64,000 nt of DNA, taken from assembly GCA_031546815.1 (NCBI GenBank), contig JAVBJV010000017.1, positions 1 through 64,000 of the forward strand. Reading direction: 5' to 3'. The notes beneath the pieces are model-generated. The model saw nothing but the letters and a program-made list of their open reading frames with translations. It was not told the origin of the DNA and did not search any database. The stretch comes from JAVBJV01 sp031546815 (GTDB lineage: Bacteria > Pseudomonadota > Alphaproteobacteria > Acetobacterales > Acetobacteraceae). Positions 7,878 to 17,264 of the stretch are shown piece by piece. The position numbers and the translations under genes are program-made. Positions within the stretch are counted from its first letter, which is position 1. Each line of letters opens with the position of its first letter.

Positions 7878-10835
7878 ATGACCAAGCTCATCACGCTCAT
7901 TCCAAACAGCGGCCTGCATTTCTGGGACATCGACCTGGATGCCGAGAAACTGCCACGCCTGAACCGCACGTTCTGGGAAGAACGTCTGTCGGATGTGCCG
8001 GACGAAACCGGACGCCTGCCGGTTGCGCTGCGTGAACTGGTCCTGAACGAGGCCGGCGACGCGGTCGATCCGCAGTCTGGACAGACCCCAGCGGCCGAGG
8101 AAACCTACACGATCACCACCGCCAAGGCGCTGGAGGTTATGCTGGGGAAATGGGTGCCGCTGCCCTATTTCATCGCGCTGTCGCGTCAGGCAAGCGGGAT
8201 GGAGGAGGTCGATCGCGGCCCCACCAACTGGGCGCGCGCACGGCTGGTGGAACTGCCGCCCGGATCGCTGCCGGGCAAGGCGCGCCCGATGCGCCTGACA
8301 TTGTGTTTCGACACAACGCTGCTGCCGCGCGAGACCGATCCCGAAGCCCCGTTTACCGCCCCCAGCCCGCACACTGCCGAACGCCAGCAGGAACTGGTCT
8401 TCGTGCCCAATACCACACAGAACAGCTGGTTCCTGAACGAGGAATGGCTGGGTGCATGGCTCGAGGAAATGCTGCGCGAGATGAAGGAAGCACAGCGCCC
8501 CGGCCGCCCTCTGCGCCCCGAAGATCTGCCGTGGTCGTGCGAACATCTGGCGCGTTACATCACGTTGCTGGCACTGCTGGACGACACCGAACAACTGCCC
8601 CGCGTGCGGCTGGTGGACACGGTGTCGGCACATGCGCCATTCACGCCGGTCGAGGTTGATCTGGTACTTGATGTCGGCAACAGCCGCACCTGCGGCGTGC
8701 TGGTGGAAGAACACGCGGGTCAGGGCATGAACCTGACCGACAGTTCGCCGCTGACACTGCGCGATCTGTCGCGCCCCGAGATGATTTGGACAAAACCATT
8801 TGAGAGCCGGGTAGAATTCACCCGCGCCGTGCTGGGCCGCGACTCGATCTCGCGCCGGTCGGGGCGCGCGGGCGCGTTCTCGTGGCCGTCGCCGGTGCGC
8901 ATCGGGCCGGAAGCGGTGTGGCTGGCCGGCGCACGGCTGGGGAACGAAGGGGCGACAGGACTGTCGTCCCCCAAGCGTTACCTGTGGGATGAAAAACCGG
9001 TGGCGCAGGCGTGGCGTTACAACGGGCGCGGCACCGATGGCGTGACGACCGATCCGCCAGTGGGCGGCGCGTTCATGCGGCTGGTCAGCGAAGCGGGCGA
9101 CCTGCTGTCGCTGAAGGCCAAGCAGCGTCCGGCGATCCGTCCGTATTTTTCACGCTCATCACTGTTCTCGTTCCTGATGGCGGAAATTGTGCTGCAGGCC
9201 TGTGCGCAGATCAACGCGCCCGGCATGCGCATGCAGCGCCGCGACTCCGAAGCACCGCGCCGTCTGCGCCGCGTGGTGATGACCGTGCCGCCCGGCATGC
9301 CGTTGGCCGAACAGCGTTTGCTGCGCGCGCGCGCCGAAGCGGGCGTGCGGCTGGCCTGGGAAATGCAGGGCTGGTCGGGAACCGAAATCGTGGCTGGCGC
9401 GCCGCCACTGCCCGACGTGACCGCCAACCTTGATGAAGCAACCGCCACGCAGGTGGTCTGGCTGCACAACGAAGTAGCTGAACGTATGGGCGGCGATGCA
9501 AAAGCACTACTGGATGTGCTGACCGCATCTCCGGGTGCGCCGCTGCGCGTGGCCAGCATCGATATCGGCGGCGGCACCACCGATCTGATGGTAGTGTCCT
9601 ACACGCTGGGCGAAGGCGATGCGGTGATCCCGAACCAGGAATTCCGCGAAAGCTTCAAGACAGCGGGCGACGATCTTCTGCGCCAAGTCATCGCCGAAGT
9701 GGTGGTGCCAGCCATTGCCAATTCGTTGCGTGCGGCAGGTGTGGCCGATCCGGGTGCGTTGCTGCGCCGGACGCTGGGCGGTGATCAGGGCGGGCAGAGC
9801 GAACAGGAACGCCATCTGCGCCGCCAGTTCGTGGCCCAGATTCTGGAACCCGCCGGGCTTGCCGTGCTGCACGCCAGCGAACAGGCACCCGAACGGGTCA
9901 GCGGCGAATTACTGCGTCAGAACATCGAACAGATCCTCGGCCGTCGTACGCCGGGGATTGAAACTGCAATCAAGTATCTGGAACGCGTGGCACGCGAAGC
10001 GGGTGCCACACGCGACAGCGTGCTGGAAACCGAAGTCAGCGCCACCGTCCCGCAAGTGGAAAAACTGATCCGCAGTGTGCTCGGCCCCGTGCTTGCCAAT
10101 CTGTGCGAGGCGGCGTGGCATCTGCAGTGCGACATCCTGCTGCTCTCGGGCCGCCCGTCGCGGCTGCGCACAGTGACCGATATTGTGCTGGCGAAGATCC
10201 CTGTGGCACCGCATCGGGTGGTGCGCATGCATCGCTATCAGGTGGGCGACAAGTATCCATTCCGCGATGCCGCCAACCGCATCGAAGACCCGAAAACCAC
10301 TGCCGCCGTCGGTGCCATGCTGTGCGTTCAGGCCGAAGGGCGGCTGCGCAATTTCCTATTGCGGGCACGCGATTTCAACATGCGCTCCACTGCACGCTTC
10401 ATCGGGCGAATGGATCAGTCCGGGCAGATCCGCAATGACTCGATCGTGCTGCACGATGTCGATCTGGATACAGCGAAGGCGGGCGAGGTAAAGTTCACCA
10501 CGTCACTGGGTGCCTCGACCCTGCTTGGTTTCCGCCAGATGCCGATCGAACGTTGGACCGCGCAACCGCTGTATGCGCTGGAACTGACTGACCCAAAATC
10601 GAACCGGCCGCTGCCACTGAAAGTCACCGTGCGCCGCATGGACGACCGCTTCGCCAGCGAGACCGAGGAAGACGCCGAAGGACTGGTGCGCGAAATGTTT
10701 CTGGTGGAAGAAGTTGCTGACGCCAACGGCGACGATGCCGGTGCGCGTTCGGTGCGCCTACAACTGCAGACCATGGAGCGCGGTGAAGGCTATTGGCGCG
10801 ATACCGGCAACCTCGAACTGCGGGGGACGCTGTAA
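7878..10835 (+). CDS. srfB: SrfB-family protein, Hsp70/actin-like ATPase
   Basis: A 985-residue cytoplasmic protein of the SrfB family. Two nucleotide-binding signatures of the actin/Hsp70 ASKHA fold are visible: DVGNSRTCGVLVEE near residues 264-277 (phosphate 1) and SIDIGGGTTDLMVVSY near 557-572 (phosphate 2). A GRPSRL segment near 760 resembles the adenosine loop. The N-terminal 250 residues are family-specific. SrfB was first named among SsrB-regulated genes of Salmonella and is encoded with SrfC in many proteobacteria, without an established biochemical role. The gene sits between the membrane anchors and the GTPase; its TAA shares one base with the srfC ATG. Inferred: it is a chaperone-like switch driving an envelope assembly. 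Confidence 0.92.
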   Translation: MTKLITLIPNSGLHFWDIDLDAEKLPRLNRTFWEERLSDVPDETGRLPVALRELVLNEAGDAVDPQSGQTPAAEETYTITTAKALEVMLGKWVPLPYFIALSRQASGMEEVDRGPTNWARARLVELPPGSLPGKARPMRLTLCFDTTLLPRETDPEAPFTAPSPHTAERQQELVFVPNTTQNSWFLNEEWLGAWLEEMLREMKEAQRPGRPLRPEDLPWSCEHLARYITLLALLDDTEQLPRVRLVDTVSAHAPFTPVEVDLVLDVGNSRTCGVLVEEHAGQGMNLTDSSPLTLRDLSRPEMIWTKPFESRVEFTRAVLGRDSISRRSGRAGAFSWPSPVRIGPEAVWLAGARLGNEGATGLSSPKRYLWDEKPVAQAWRYNGRGTDGVTTDPPVGGAFMRLVSEAGDLLSLKAKQRPAIRPYFSRSSLFSFLMAEIVLQACAQINAPGMRMQRRDSEAPRRLRRVVMTVPPGMPLAEQRLLRARAEAGVRLAWEMQGWSGTEIVAGAPPLPDVTANLDEATATQVVWLHNEVAERMGGDAKALLDVLTASPGAPLRVASIDIGGGTTDLMVVSYTLGEGDAVIPNQEFRESFKTAGDDLLRQVIAEVVVPAIANSLRAAGVADPGALLRRTLGGDQGGQSEQERHLRRQFVAQILEPAGLAVLHASEQAPERVSGELLRQNIEQILGRRTPGIETAIKYLERVAREAGATRDSVLETEVSATVPQVEKLIRSVLGPVLANLCEAAWHLQCDILLLSGRPSRLRTVTDIVLAKIPVAPHRVVRMHRYQVGDKYPFRDAANRIEDPKTTAAVGAMLCVQAEGRLRNFLLRARDFNMRSTARFIGRMDQSGQIRNDSIVLHDVDLDTAKAGEVKFTTSLGASTLLGFRQMPIERWTAQPLYALELTDPKSNRPLPLKVTVRRMDDRFASETEEDAEGLVREMFLVEEVADANGDDAGARSVRLQLQTMERGEGYWRDTGNLELRGTL

Positions 10836-13450
10836 TGCCCCAGACCACCGCCAAGGCCGCCGCCCGCGCGGCCGAGATCAGCACCATCGCCAGCCGCGCG
10901 CTCGATTGGGTTGGCCAGCATCAGCCAAAGAACCCCGCCCTGATGCGCGAATTGCGCCGCGATGCACGTCGCGCACGCGCGTTACAGGAAGCAGCAGCGC
11001 GCCCGGTGGCAGTCGCCGTGTTCGGTGCATCCCAGGCCGGGAAATCCTATCTGGTGTCGCGGCTTGCAGCGCCGCTGGGTCACCCGCTGGCAGCGCGCTT
11101 CGGATCGACAGAACTCGACTTCCTGCGTGACATCAATCCGCCCGGCGGACAGGAAGCCACGGGTCTGGTCACACGCTTCACTGTAAAGACGCCTGCCGGT
11201 TCCCCCAATGCCCCAGTGGCGCTGCGGCTGCTATCGCAGATCGACGTGGTGAAGATTCTTGCCAACACCTATCTGGAAGACTTCGACCCGGCGGAAGTGG
11301 TGATCCCCGATCTGGATCAGCTGACCACCGCGCTGAAAGCGCTGGAAAGCGCCGCAGGCAGCGGCCCGCAGGACGGGTTACAGCGCGACGATATCGAAGA
11401 GTTGCAGGATTATTTCGGCCGCTATTTCCGTGGCCATGCACTAGTGCAGGCTCTGCCCACCTCGTTCTGGGAACGCCTGGCCGATCTGGCCCCGCGTCTG
11501 CCCGCTGAACGCCGTGCGGAAGCATTTGCGCCGCTGTGGGGCAGTGTGTCGGCACTGAGCGGATGCTGCACCTTGCTGCTGACTGCGCTGAAGCAAATCA
11601 ACTTCCAGGGCGAAGTGCGCGCCGGGATTGACGCACTGGTCCCGCGCGAGACCAGCATCATCGACGTGCGCACGCTGTTCACCATGAACCCGACGCAACC
11701 GTCGGGGCAGACCATCGCGCTGCATAATACCAGTGGCGGCACGCTGGCGACACTGGACCGCGTGGTGGTCACTGCGCTGGTTGCGGAAATCACCGTGCCG
11801 CTGGCAACCAACCCGTGGCCGTTCTTCGACCATACCGACCTGCTCGATTTCCCGGGTGCGCGCACACGTGAAGAAATCTCGGACGCTGAAAACTTCCTGA
11901 AAGGCCCCGAACGTCTGGGCCGCGTGTTCCTGCGCGGCAAGGTCGCCTATCTGTTCCAGCGCTACAACGCAGAGCAGGAAATCAGCGCGATGCTGCTCTG
12001 CGTCGGCCCATCAAACCAGGAAGTGCAGACCCTGCCGCGCATGGTGGACGACTGGATCGCCGGCACTGCCGGCCCCACGCCGGCCGAACGCGCCAATGTA
12101 CGCTGCAACATGTTCCTGGTGCTGACCAAGTTCGACAGCGAGTTCGAGGAAAAGGCCGGCGAAGACGTCACATCGGGCCAGCGCTGGACGGCGCGCATGC
12201 AGGCCTCGCTGACCGACTTCTTCGGCAAGGCGTATAGCTGGCCGCACGAATGGACTCCTGGCAAGGCGTTCAACAACACATTCTGGCTGCGTAATCCGTC
12301 GATCGGGTTCGGCGCGGTGTTCGACTATGAACCGCAGACCGACCCCAACGAACCCGCCACCGAGATCGGTGTAGCGCCGCGCGCCGAAGCGGCGGTGAAG
12401 GTGCGGCGCGATGCGTATGTGACCAATGAACTGGTGCAGCGTTACTTCGCCGACCCGGCAAAAGCGTGGGACGAAGCCCTGCGCGCCAATGATGGCGGGA
12501 TCAGCCATCTGGCAGCCGCCCTTGCGCCCGTCTGCGATCCGCATCTGAAGGCGCAACAGGTTGGTGGCCGGTCGGAAGCGATTGCATCCGGCGTCACTGC
12601 ACGGCTGCGTCCATTCTATCACGCGGGCGACGCGACCGAACGGATCGAACAGGCACGCGTGCGTGGACGCGCCGTGGCGCAGCTGCTGGCAAAATGCGCG
12701 GCTGGTCAGATGCTGGGGTCTCTGTTGCGCTCGCTCCAGGTCGAGACCGATCAAGTCGCTGCCGTCTACTGGCGTCAGCAGAACGACGCGACTACCGGCA
12801 CCGCCCCTGTCGGCACCGCCACCACGCACGATGATTACGCCGACTTCCTGATGGACGACACGCCCGCGCAAGCGGCAGCGCCGGTCGTCACGGGACCACG
12901 CGATTCGTACGAACATCTGGCCGATCTGGCGCTAGAAGACTGGGCCGGACACATGCGCAGTCTGGCCGAGAACGAGCATGCCTGGATCGCGTTTGGCATG
13001 TCGGCGGAACAGCTGCTCGATCTGGCGGGAGAAATCATCCAGGCGGCACGCCGCCTGAACCTGCGCGATTCCATCGCCAATACATTGCGCACCCGCGCGG
13101 GTTTCCAGGGCCGCGTCGGCGCGACCGAAGCCAAGCAGGTCGCCATCGTGGAAGCGATGCTGAACAACTTCGTCTACCGGCTGGGCTGGGATGCGGTGGA
13201 GCTGGGCAAACGCCCACGCGCCCCGCGCAGCGAACAGGCGATTTTCCTGCCCCGCGCACCGGACAAGGCCCCACCGACGCTACCCGAACACGCGGTAGCG
13301 TTCGAGGCGCAGTTCAACAAGGACTGGATCACCGCCGTGATGCAGACCATGGAGGACAATGCGCGTTCGACCGACGGTGTTGAATTCGACATTCAAGCAA
13401 ATGAAACTCTGGGCGCCATGTTGAAGGGCCTCGCGCCGCAGGCGCTGTAA
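10835..13450 (+). CDS. srfC: SrfC-family protein, dynamin-like P-loop GTPase
   Basis: The ATG at 10835 overlaps the srfB stop by one base (TAATG), so 871 residues rather than a longer form. A Walker A/G1 motif G64-A-S-Q-A-G-K-S71 follows an N-terminal helical segment. A G3-like DLLDFPGAR lies near residue 337 and a G4-like LTKFD near 431. The C-terminal half is helical and charged. This is the SrfC family, related to dynamin-like large GTPases that remodel membranes or form stress-responsive filaments. The lack of transmembrane segments makes it cytosolic or peripheral. Strict pairing with srfB implies a joint ATPase-GTPase machine. Its role in this organism is inferred only. Confidence 0.9.
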   Translation: MPQTTAKAAARAAEISTIASRALDWVGQHQPKNPALMRELRRDARRARALQEAAARPVAVAVFGASQAGKSYLVSRLAAPLGHPLAARFGSTELDFLRDINPPGGQEATGLVTRFTVKTPAGSPNAPVALRLLSQIDVVKILANTYLEDFDPAEVVIPDLDQLTTALKALESAAGSGPQDGLQRDDIEELQDYFGRYFRGHALVQALPTSFWERLADLAPRLPAERRAEAFAPLWGSVSALSGCCTLLLTALKQINFQGEVRAGIDALVPRETSIIDVRTLFTMNPTQPSGQTIALHNTSGGTLATLDRVVVTALVAEITVPLATNPWPFFDHTDLLDFPGARTREEISDAENFLKGPERLGRVFLRGKVAYLFQRYNAEQEISAMLLCVGPSNQEVQTLPRMVDDWIAGTAGPTPAERANVRCNMFLVLTKFDSEFEEKAGEDVTSGQRWTARMQASLTDFFGKAYSWPHEWTPGKAFNNTFWLRNPSIGFGAVFDYEPQTDPNEPATEIGVAPRAEAAVKVRRDAYVTNELVQRYFADPAKAWDEALRANDGGISHLAAALAPVCDPHLKAQQVGGRSEAIASGVTARLRPFYHAGDATERIEQARVRGRAVAQLLAKCAAGQMLGSLLRSLQVETDQVAAVYWRQQNDATTGTAPVGTATTHDDYADFLMDDTPAQAAAPVVTGPRDSYEHLADLALEDWAGHMRSLAENEHAWIAFGMSAEQLLDLAGEIIQAARRLNLRDSIANTLRTRAGFQGRVGATEAKQVAIVEAMLNNFVYRLGWDAVELGKRPRAPRSEQAIFLPRAPDKAPPTLPEHAVAFEAQFNKDWITAVMQTMEDNARSTDGVEFDIQANETLGAMLKGLAPQAL

Positions 13451-13465
13451 GTTACAGGATCAGTT

Positions 13466-14623
13466 ATGAATACCGGCATTGCACGCAAACATCCCGACTA
13501 CCCCGCTGGGCACGCGCTGCTGCGCCTCTCTGGTGCGTCGTCGGTAGTGTCGGACCCGCGACTGAAGATTTTGCGCGTGCACGATCAGCCGGTGCTCGGC
13601 CCCGATGGCTGGCAGGCGGGCGAAGCGTGGTTGCAGCCGATGGACGCCATGGCCGATGGCGACGATCTGGTGCTGACGCTGGGCCCTGATATCGTCCAGT
13701 ATTTAGAGGAAGGCACGCTGGAAGTTCTGCTGCCGGGCATGGCCACCAACGACAGTTACGTCGTGAGCTGGCCGGTGATCCCACAGATGCGCAGTGCCGG
13801 GTCCGGCCCGGTGCGCGGCAGGGCATTTCCGGCCGCCCCCATACGTCCAGCACCGCCGCCGCCAAAGCCCGAGCCTGAACCCGAACCGGCTCCAGACGAG
13901 CCATTGACTCTGGCTTCGGACGCGTCGGCACCTGCCGAAGAATTACCGCCTCCTCCGACACCGGAGCCCGCAAAGAAAAAATCCAGTGCGTTATTGGTAA
14001 TTCTGTTGTTGCTGCTCATCCTGGCTACTGCCGGAGCTGGTGCTGCGTATTATTTCGGCCTGCTGGATCAGTATCTGAACGGCACGGAAGAACAGACCGC
14101 GCCCCCCACACAGCCCGATCAGGAACCTCCGCCCGCGCAACCCGATCCAGAGCCGCCACCGCCGCCTGCGCAACCCGATCCGGAACCACCTCCGCCGCCC
14201 CCCCCCCAGGCCGAGGCACGTCCCTGCACGCCTGAAGACGGGCGCGACCCAGCCACACTTGCGGCACGCGACATCGTCGCCATGCAGGGCTGTGGCGCGG
14301 GCGACATGGAACGCGTGGCCGAGGGTATGCAACAGGCCGGCCGTCACGACGATGCGCTGCTACTGCTGGAAACCCTGGCCGAGCGCAACCATGCTCCGGC
14401 GATGACGGCGCTGGCGCGTTTGTATGATCCGAACGGCTTCACCCCCGGTCGGCCATTCTCCGCCCCCGATGCGCGTCAGGCCGCCAAGCTGTATCAGCAG
14501 GCCGTGCGCGTGGGCGATAACTCGGCCGAGGCACCGCGCGCCGCGTTGCGCACTTACCTTGAACAGCGCGCCAACGATGGCGACACGACGGCGCGTCTGG
14601 CATTGCAGGATTTCTGGCCATGA
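13466..14623 (+). CDS. Proline-rich single-pass membrane protein with Sel1/TPR-like tail
   Basis: A 385-residue protein. A beta-rich N-terminal cytoplasmic domain (1-115) has no recognised family. A charged proline segment with PEPEPEPAP follows, then a lysine-flanked transmembrane helix (about 172-198) of many leucines, a second P/E/Q/D-rich linker (205-250), and a helical C-terminal domain (255-385) with short Sel1/TPR-like repeats (TALARLYDPNG, AAKLYQQAVRVGDNS). The layout mirrors the two SrfA-like anchors: cytosolic domain, helix, proline spacer, periplasmic domain. Its stop overlaps the vWA gene by 4 bases. Likely a scaffold linking cytosolic SrfB/SrfC with periplasmic partners; this is inference. 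Confidence 0.8.
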   Translation: MNTGIARKHPDYPAGHALLRLSGASSVVSDPRLKILRVHDQPVLGPDGWQAGEAWLQPMDAMADGDDLVLTLGPDIVQYLEEGTLEVLLPGMATNDSYVVSWPVIPQMRSAGSGPVRGRAFPAAPIRPAPPPPKPEPEPEPAPDEPLTLASDASAPAEELPPPPTPEPAKKKSSALLVILLLLLILATAGAGAAYYFGLLDQYLNGTEEQTAPPTQPDQEPPPAQPDPEPPPPPAQPDPEPPPPPPPQAEARPCTPEDGRDPATLAARDIVAMQGCGAGDMERVAEGMQQAGRHDDALLLLETLAERNHAPAMTALARLYDPNGFTPGRPFSAPDARQAAKLYQQAVRVGDNSAEAPRAALRTYLEQRANDGDTTARLALQDFWP

Positions 14624-16560
14624 CCTTTCGCCGCTCACTGCTGACGCTGGGGATGCTGACCGCCGCGGGCTTCGCCTTTCCCGCACTGGCGCAGGCCCCG
14701 GCCGCTGGAGATCGCCGCCAGCCGCTGCTGATCCCAAACAAACGCACGCTGTTCCAGCGCGTCATCCTGCGCCCTGGCGCGCGCCTGTCGCCGCAGCCGA
14801 ACGGCGAGGGGCAGCCCGCCGACGGATTCTCTGCGTTCTACGTCTACGCCCGACAGGGACAGGGCGCGGACGAATGGATGGAAGTCGGCCCTGCCACCGA
14901 TGGCCACACAATCGGCTGGGTGAAGGCCGAACGCACCATCGCCTGGAATCACGCGATGGTCGCCGCTTTCACCAACCCCGCCGGGCGTGGCCGCACGCTG
15001 TTCCTCGACACATCAGACCGGGCCCGTGCATTGCTCGGCAATAACGGCGAGGCCGAGGCCAAACGCCTGCGCGCCGAAGCCGCTGGTGGGCAAGCGCCAC
15101 AAGGCGTGGTGGCGCTGGAGCCGGAACGCTACATCGATATCTCGCGTCAGTTCTATATGCTTCCGATCCTCAGCGCCGACATGGTTGACCGCGAAACCGG
15201 TGGCCCCGTGCGCGTGCTGGAAGTGGCCTCGGCCCCAGCAGAACGCCCGCCGCCGCCGCCGCCGCCACCCGATGTGCTGGCCAGCTTTAAGGCCGGGCTG
15301 GTGTTCGTAGTTGATACAACGATGTCGATGCAGCCCTATATCGACCGTACGCGCGAAGCGATGGAGAGCGTGGTCTCGACACTGGGCAACACGGCGGTGA
15401 AGGACAATTTCCGCTTTGGTGTGGTTGGCTATCGCGATAGCCGCGAAGCATCGCCGCGTGGGTTTGAATACGCCTCGAACGTGTTCGCTGTGCCTGATTT
15501 TGCACAACCGCCCGAAGCCGCGCTAACTGCAATGCGCGGAATGAACGCCACCACGGCGGATAACGAAGGTTTCGACGAAGATCCCGTCACCGGCCTGCGC
15601 GATGCGCTGAAGCAGGTGGAATGGAGCGCGTTCGGCGGACGTTACATCGTGCTGATTACCGATGCCGGGGCGCGCGACGCATCAGACCGGTTGTCTGGCA
15701 CGCATATGGGGCTGGACGAAATCCGCCAGCAGGCAAAACTGCAAGGCGTGGCGCTGTTCGTCATTCATCTGCAAACACCCGCAGGGCGCGCCAACCACCA
15801 GCGCGCACGCCAGCAATATATAGCGCTGACGCAGACGGACGCCGCTGGATCGCTGTATTTCCCGGTCGAAGGCGGCGCACAGGATCAGTTCCGAACCACA
15901 GTCAGCGCGCTGATCGAAGGTATTCTGCAACAGGTGGCGGCCACCACCGGACGCTCGATCGACCAACTGCGCGCCCCGCGCCAGCAGACACCGCAGCAAC
16001 AGCAGATCACCGAGCGCGTCAGCATCGTCGGGCAGGCAATGCGCCTCGCCTATCTGGGCCGCGTGGAACAGACCGCCGCGCCCGAAGCGGTGCGCAGCTT
16101 CGTGCTGGACCGCGATCCGGAGGCACCCGGCAACACGGCCATCGATGTGCGCATCCTGCTGACCCGCAACCAGCTCTCCGATCTGGGGCAGGCGCTGGAA
16201 GGCATTCTGCGGGCGGGGCGTTCGGCGCGCCTGGACAGTTCGGCGTTCTTCGGCCAGTTGCGCAGCGCGTTTGCGCTCGCCGCCCGCGACCCCTCGCGCA
16301 TTGCGCAGGCTGGGCGGCTGGGCGGGTTGCTGGGGGAATATCTGGAAGGGCTGCCGTATCAGTCCGAAGTGATGGACATCTCGGAACAGGACTGGCTGGC
16401 CATGGGTGCGGGCGCACAGGCGCGCATCCTCAACAACGTGGACGCCAAGCTGCGCCTGTATCAGGAATTCAATCAGCAGGCCGATCTGTGGGTCACGCTG
16501 ACCGGGCGCCGCGATGCCGGTGAACAGGTCTTCCCCGTACCGCTCGAGGCATTGCCCTGA
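14620..16560 (+). CDS. Periplasmic SH3-like plus von Willebrand A domain protein
   Basis: A 646-residue protein with a signal peptide (residues 1-25, ending ALAQA). A domain of about 35-125 has SH3b-like features (WMEVGPATDG, GWVKAERTIAW). A short run of prolines lies at about 208-216, and a vWA domain at about 222-435 carries a metal-ion site of the form D232-T-T-M-S236 and ITDAGARD downstream. The remainder is helical and Q-rich. A similar SH3-vWA pair is found in the C-terminal part of PpkA-type proteins linked to type VI loci, but no kinase domain is present here. The vWA domain probably binds a protein ligand in a Mg-dependent manner. The next gene appears to start inside its stop codon. 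Confidence 0.85.
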   Translation: MTFRRSLLTLGMLTAAGFAFPALAQAPAAGDRRQPLLIPNKRTLFQRVILRPGARLSPQPNGEGQPADGFSAFYVYARQGQGADEWMEVGPATDGHTIGWVKAERTIAWNHAMVAAFTNPAGRGRTLFLDTSDRARALLGNNGEAEAKRLRAEAAGGQAPQGVVALEPERYIDISRQFYMLPILSADMVDRETGGPVRVLEVASAPAERPPPPPPPPDVLASFKAGLVFVVDTTMSMQPYIDRTREAMESVVSTLGNTAVKDNFRFGVVGYRDSREASPRGFEYASNVFAVPDFAQPPEAALTAMRGMNATTADNEGFDEDPVTGLRDALKQVEWSAFGGRYIVLITDAGARDASDRLSGTHMGLDEIRQQAKLQGVALFVIHLQTPAGRANHQRARQQYIALTQTDAAGSLYFPVEGGAQDQFRTTVSALIEGILQQVAATTGRSIDQLRAPRQQTPQQQQITERVSIVGQAMRLAYLGRVEQTAAPEAVRSFVLDRDPEAPGNTAIDVRILLTRNQLSDLGQALEGILRAGRSARLDSSAFFGQLRSAFALAARDPSRIAQAGRLGGLLGEYLEGLPYQSEVMDISEQDWLAMGAGAQARILNNVDAKLRLYQEFNQQADLWVTLTGRRDAGEQVFPVPLEALP

Positions 16561-17264
16561 CCCCTGCCCTGCACGTCGAGACCGTCGCTCGCCAACTGGG
16601 CGATGGCGCGGGGGCTTTCAGTCTGCATATCGACCGGCTGACGCTGTATCCGGGCGAGCGCATCGCCGTGGTCGGGCCGTCGGGCTGCGGCAAATCCACC
16701 CTGCTGGGGCTGGTGGCGCTGGCGCTGAAACCCGAACAGGCCGAGGCGCTGGTTCTGGGCAATGCCGATGTGTGGCGGCTGTGGCAGCGCGATGCGCAGC
16801 GCGACCTTGCCACACTGCGTGCCACCGCGCTGGGTTTCGTGCCACAGACCGCAGGCCTGCTGCCGTTCCTGACAGTGGGCGAGAACATCCGCCTCAGCCA
16901 GCGACTGGTCGGGCGCATCGATGAAGACCGCGTGCAGATGCTGGCCGAACGGCTGGATATCGTGCAGGCAATGGGCCGCCTGCCCGCGCATGTCTCGGTC
17001 GGGCAGCGCCAACGCGCGGCGATTGCACGCGCGCTGGCACATGCCCCCGCGCTGGTGCTGGCTGACGAGCCGACCGCATCGGTGCATCCGACTCAAGCCG
17101 ACGACATTCTGAAGCTGCTGCTGGAAGTGGCCGATGCAGGCACTGCGCTGCTGATGACCACGCACGATCCCGCACGCGCCGAAGCTGCGGGATTCACACT
17201 CGCCCCCTGTGCGCCAGTGCCGGATGTGGCGCGCACGCATTTCAGCTGGGTGGGCCACACATGA
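16557..17264 (+). CDS. ABC transporter ATPase, probable CTG start
   Basis: A 235-residue LolD/MacB-type ATPase if started at CTG 16557. The frame has a stop at 16521-16523 and afterwards no ATG, GTG or TTG before the GTG at 16668, which would delete the strand leading into Walker A. The CTG overlaps the preceding TGA as CTGA, the same geometry as the ATGA junctions elsewhere in the operon. Walker A is GPSGCGKST (40-48), the Q-loop GFVPQTAGLLPF, Walker B LVLADEPT, the switch MTTHD. The signature motif is degenerate, VSVGQRQR instead of LSGGQ. It pairs with the permease that follows. It powers substrate extraction or mechanotransmission rather than import. Confidence 0.85.
   Translation: MTPALHVETVARQLGDGAGAFSLHIDRLTLYPGERIAVVGPSGCGKSTLLGLVALALKPEQAEALVLGNADVWRLWQRDAQRDLATLRATALGFVPQTAGLLPFLTVGENIRLSQRLVGRIDEDRVQMLAERLDIVQAMGRLPAHVSVGQRQRAAIARALAHAPALVLADEPTASVHPTQADDILKLLLEVADAGTALLMTTHDPARAEAAGFTLAPCAPVPDVARTHFSWVGHT

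Noticed and set aside
16668..17264. ABC ATPase started at GTG 16668
   Set aside because: It would start within the strand just before Walker A, losing the first 37 residues that match ABC ATPases.
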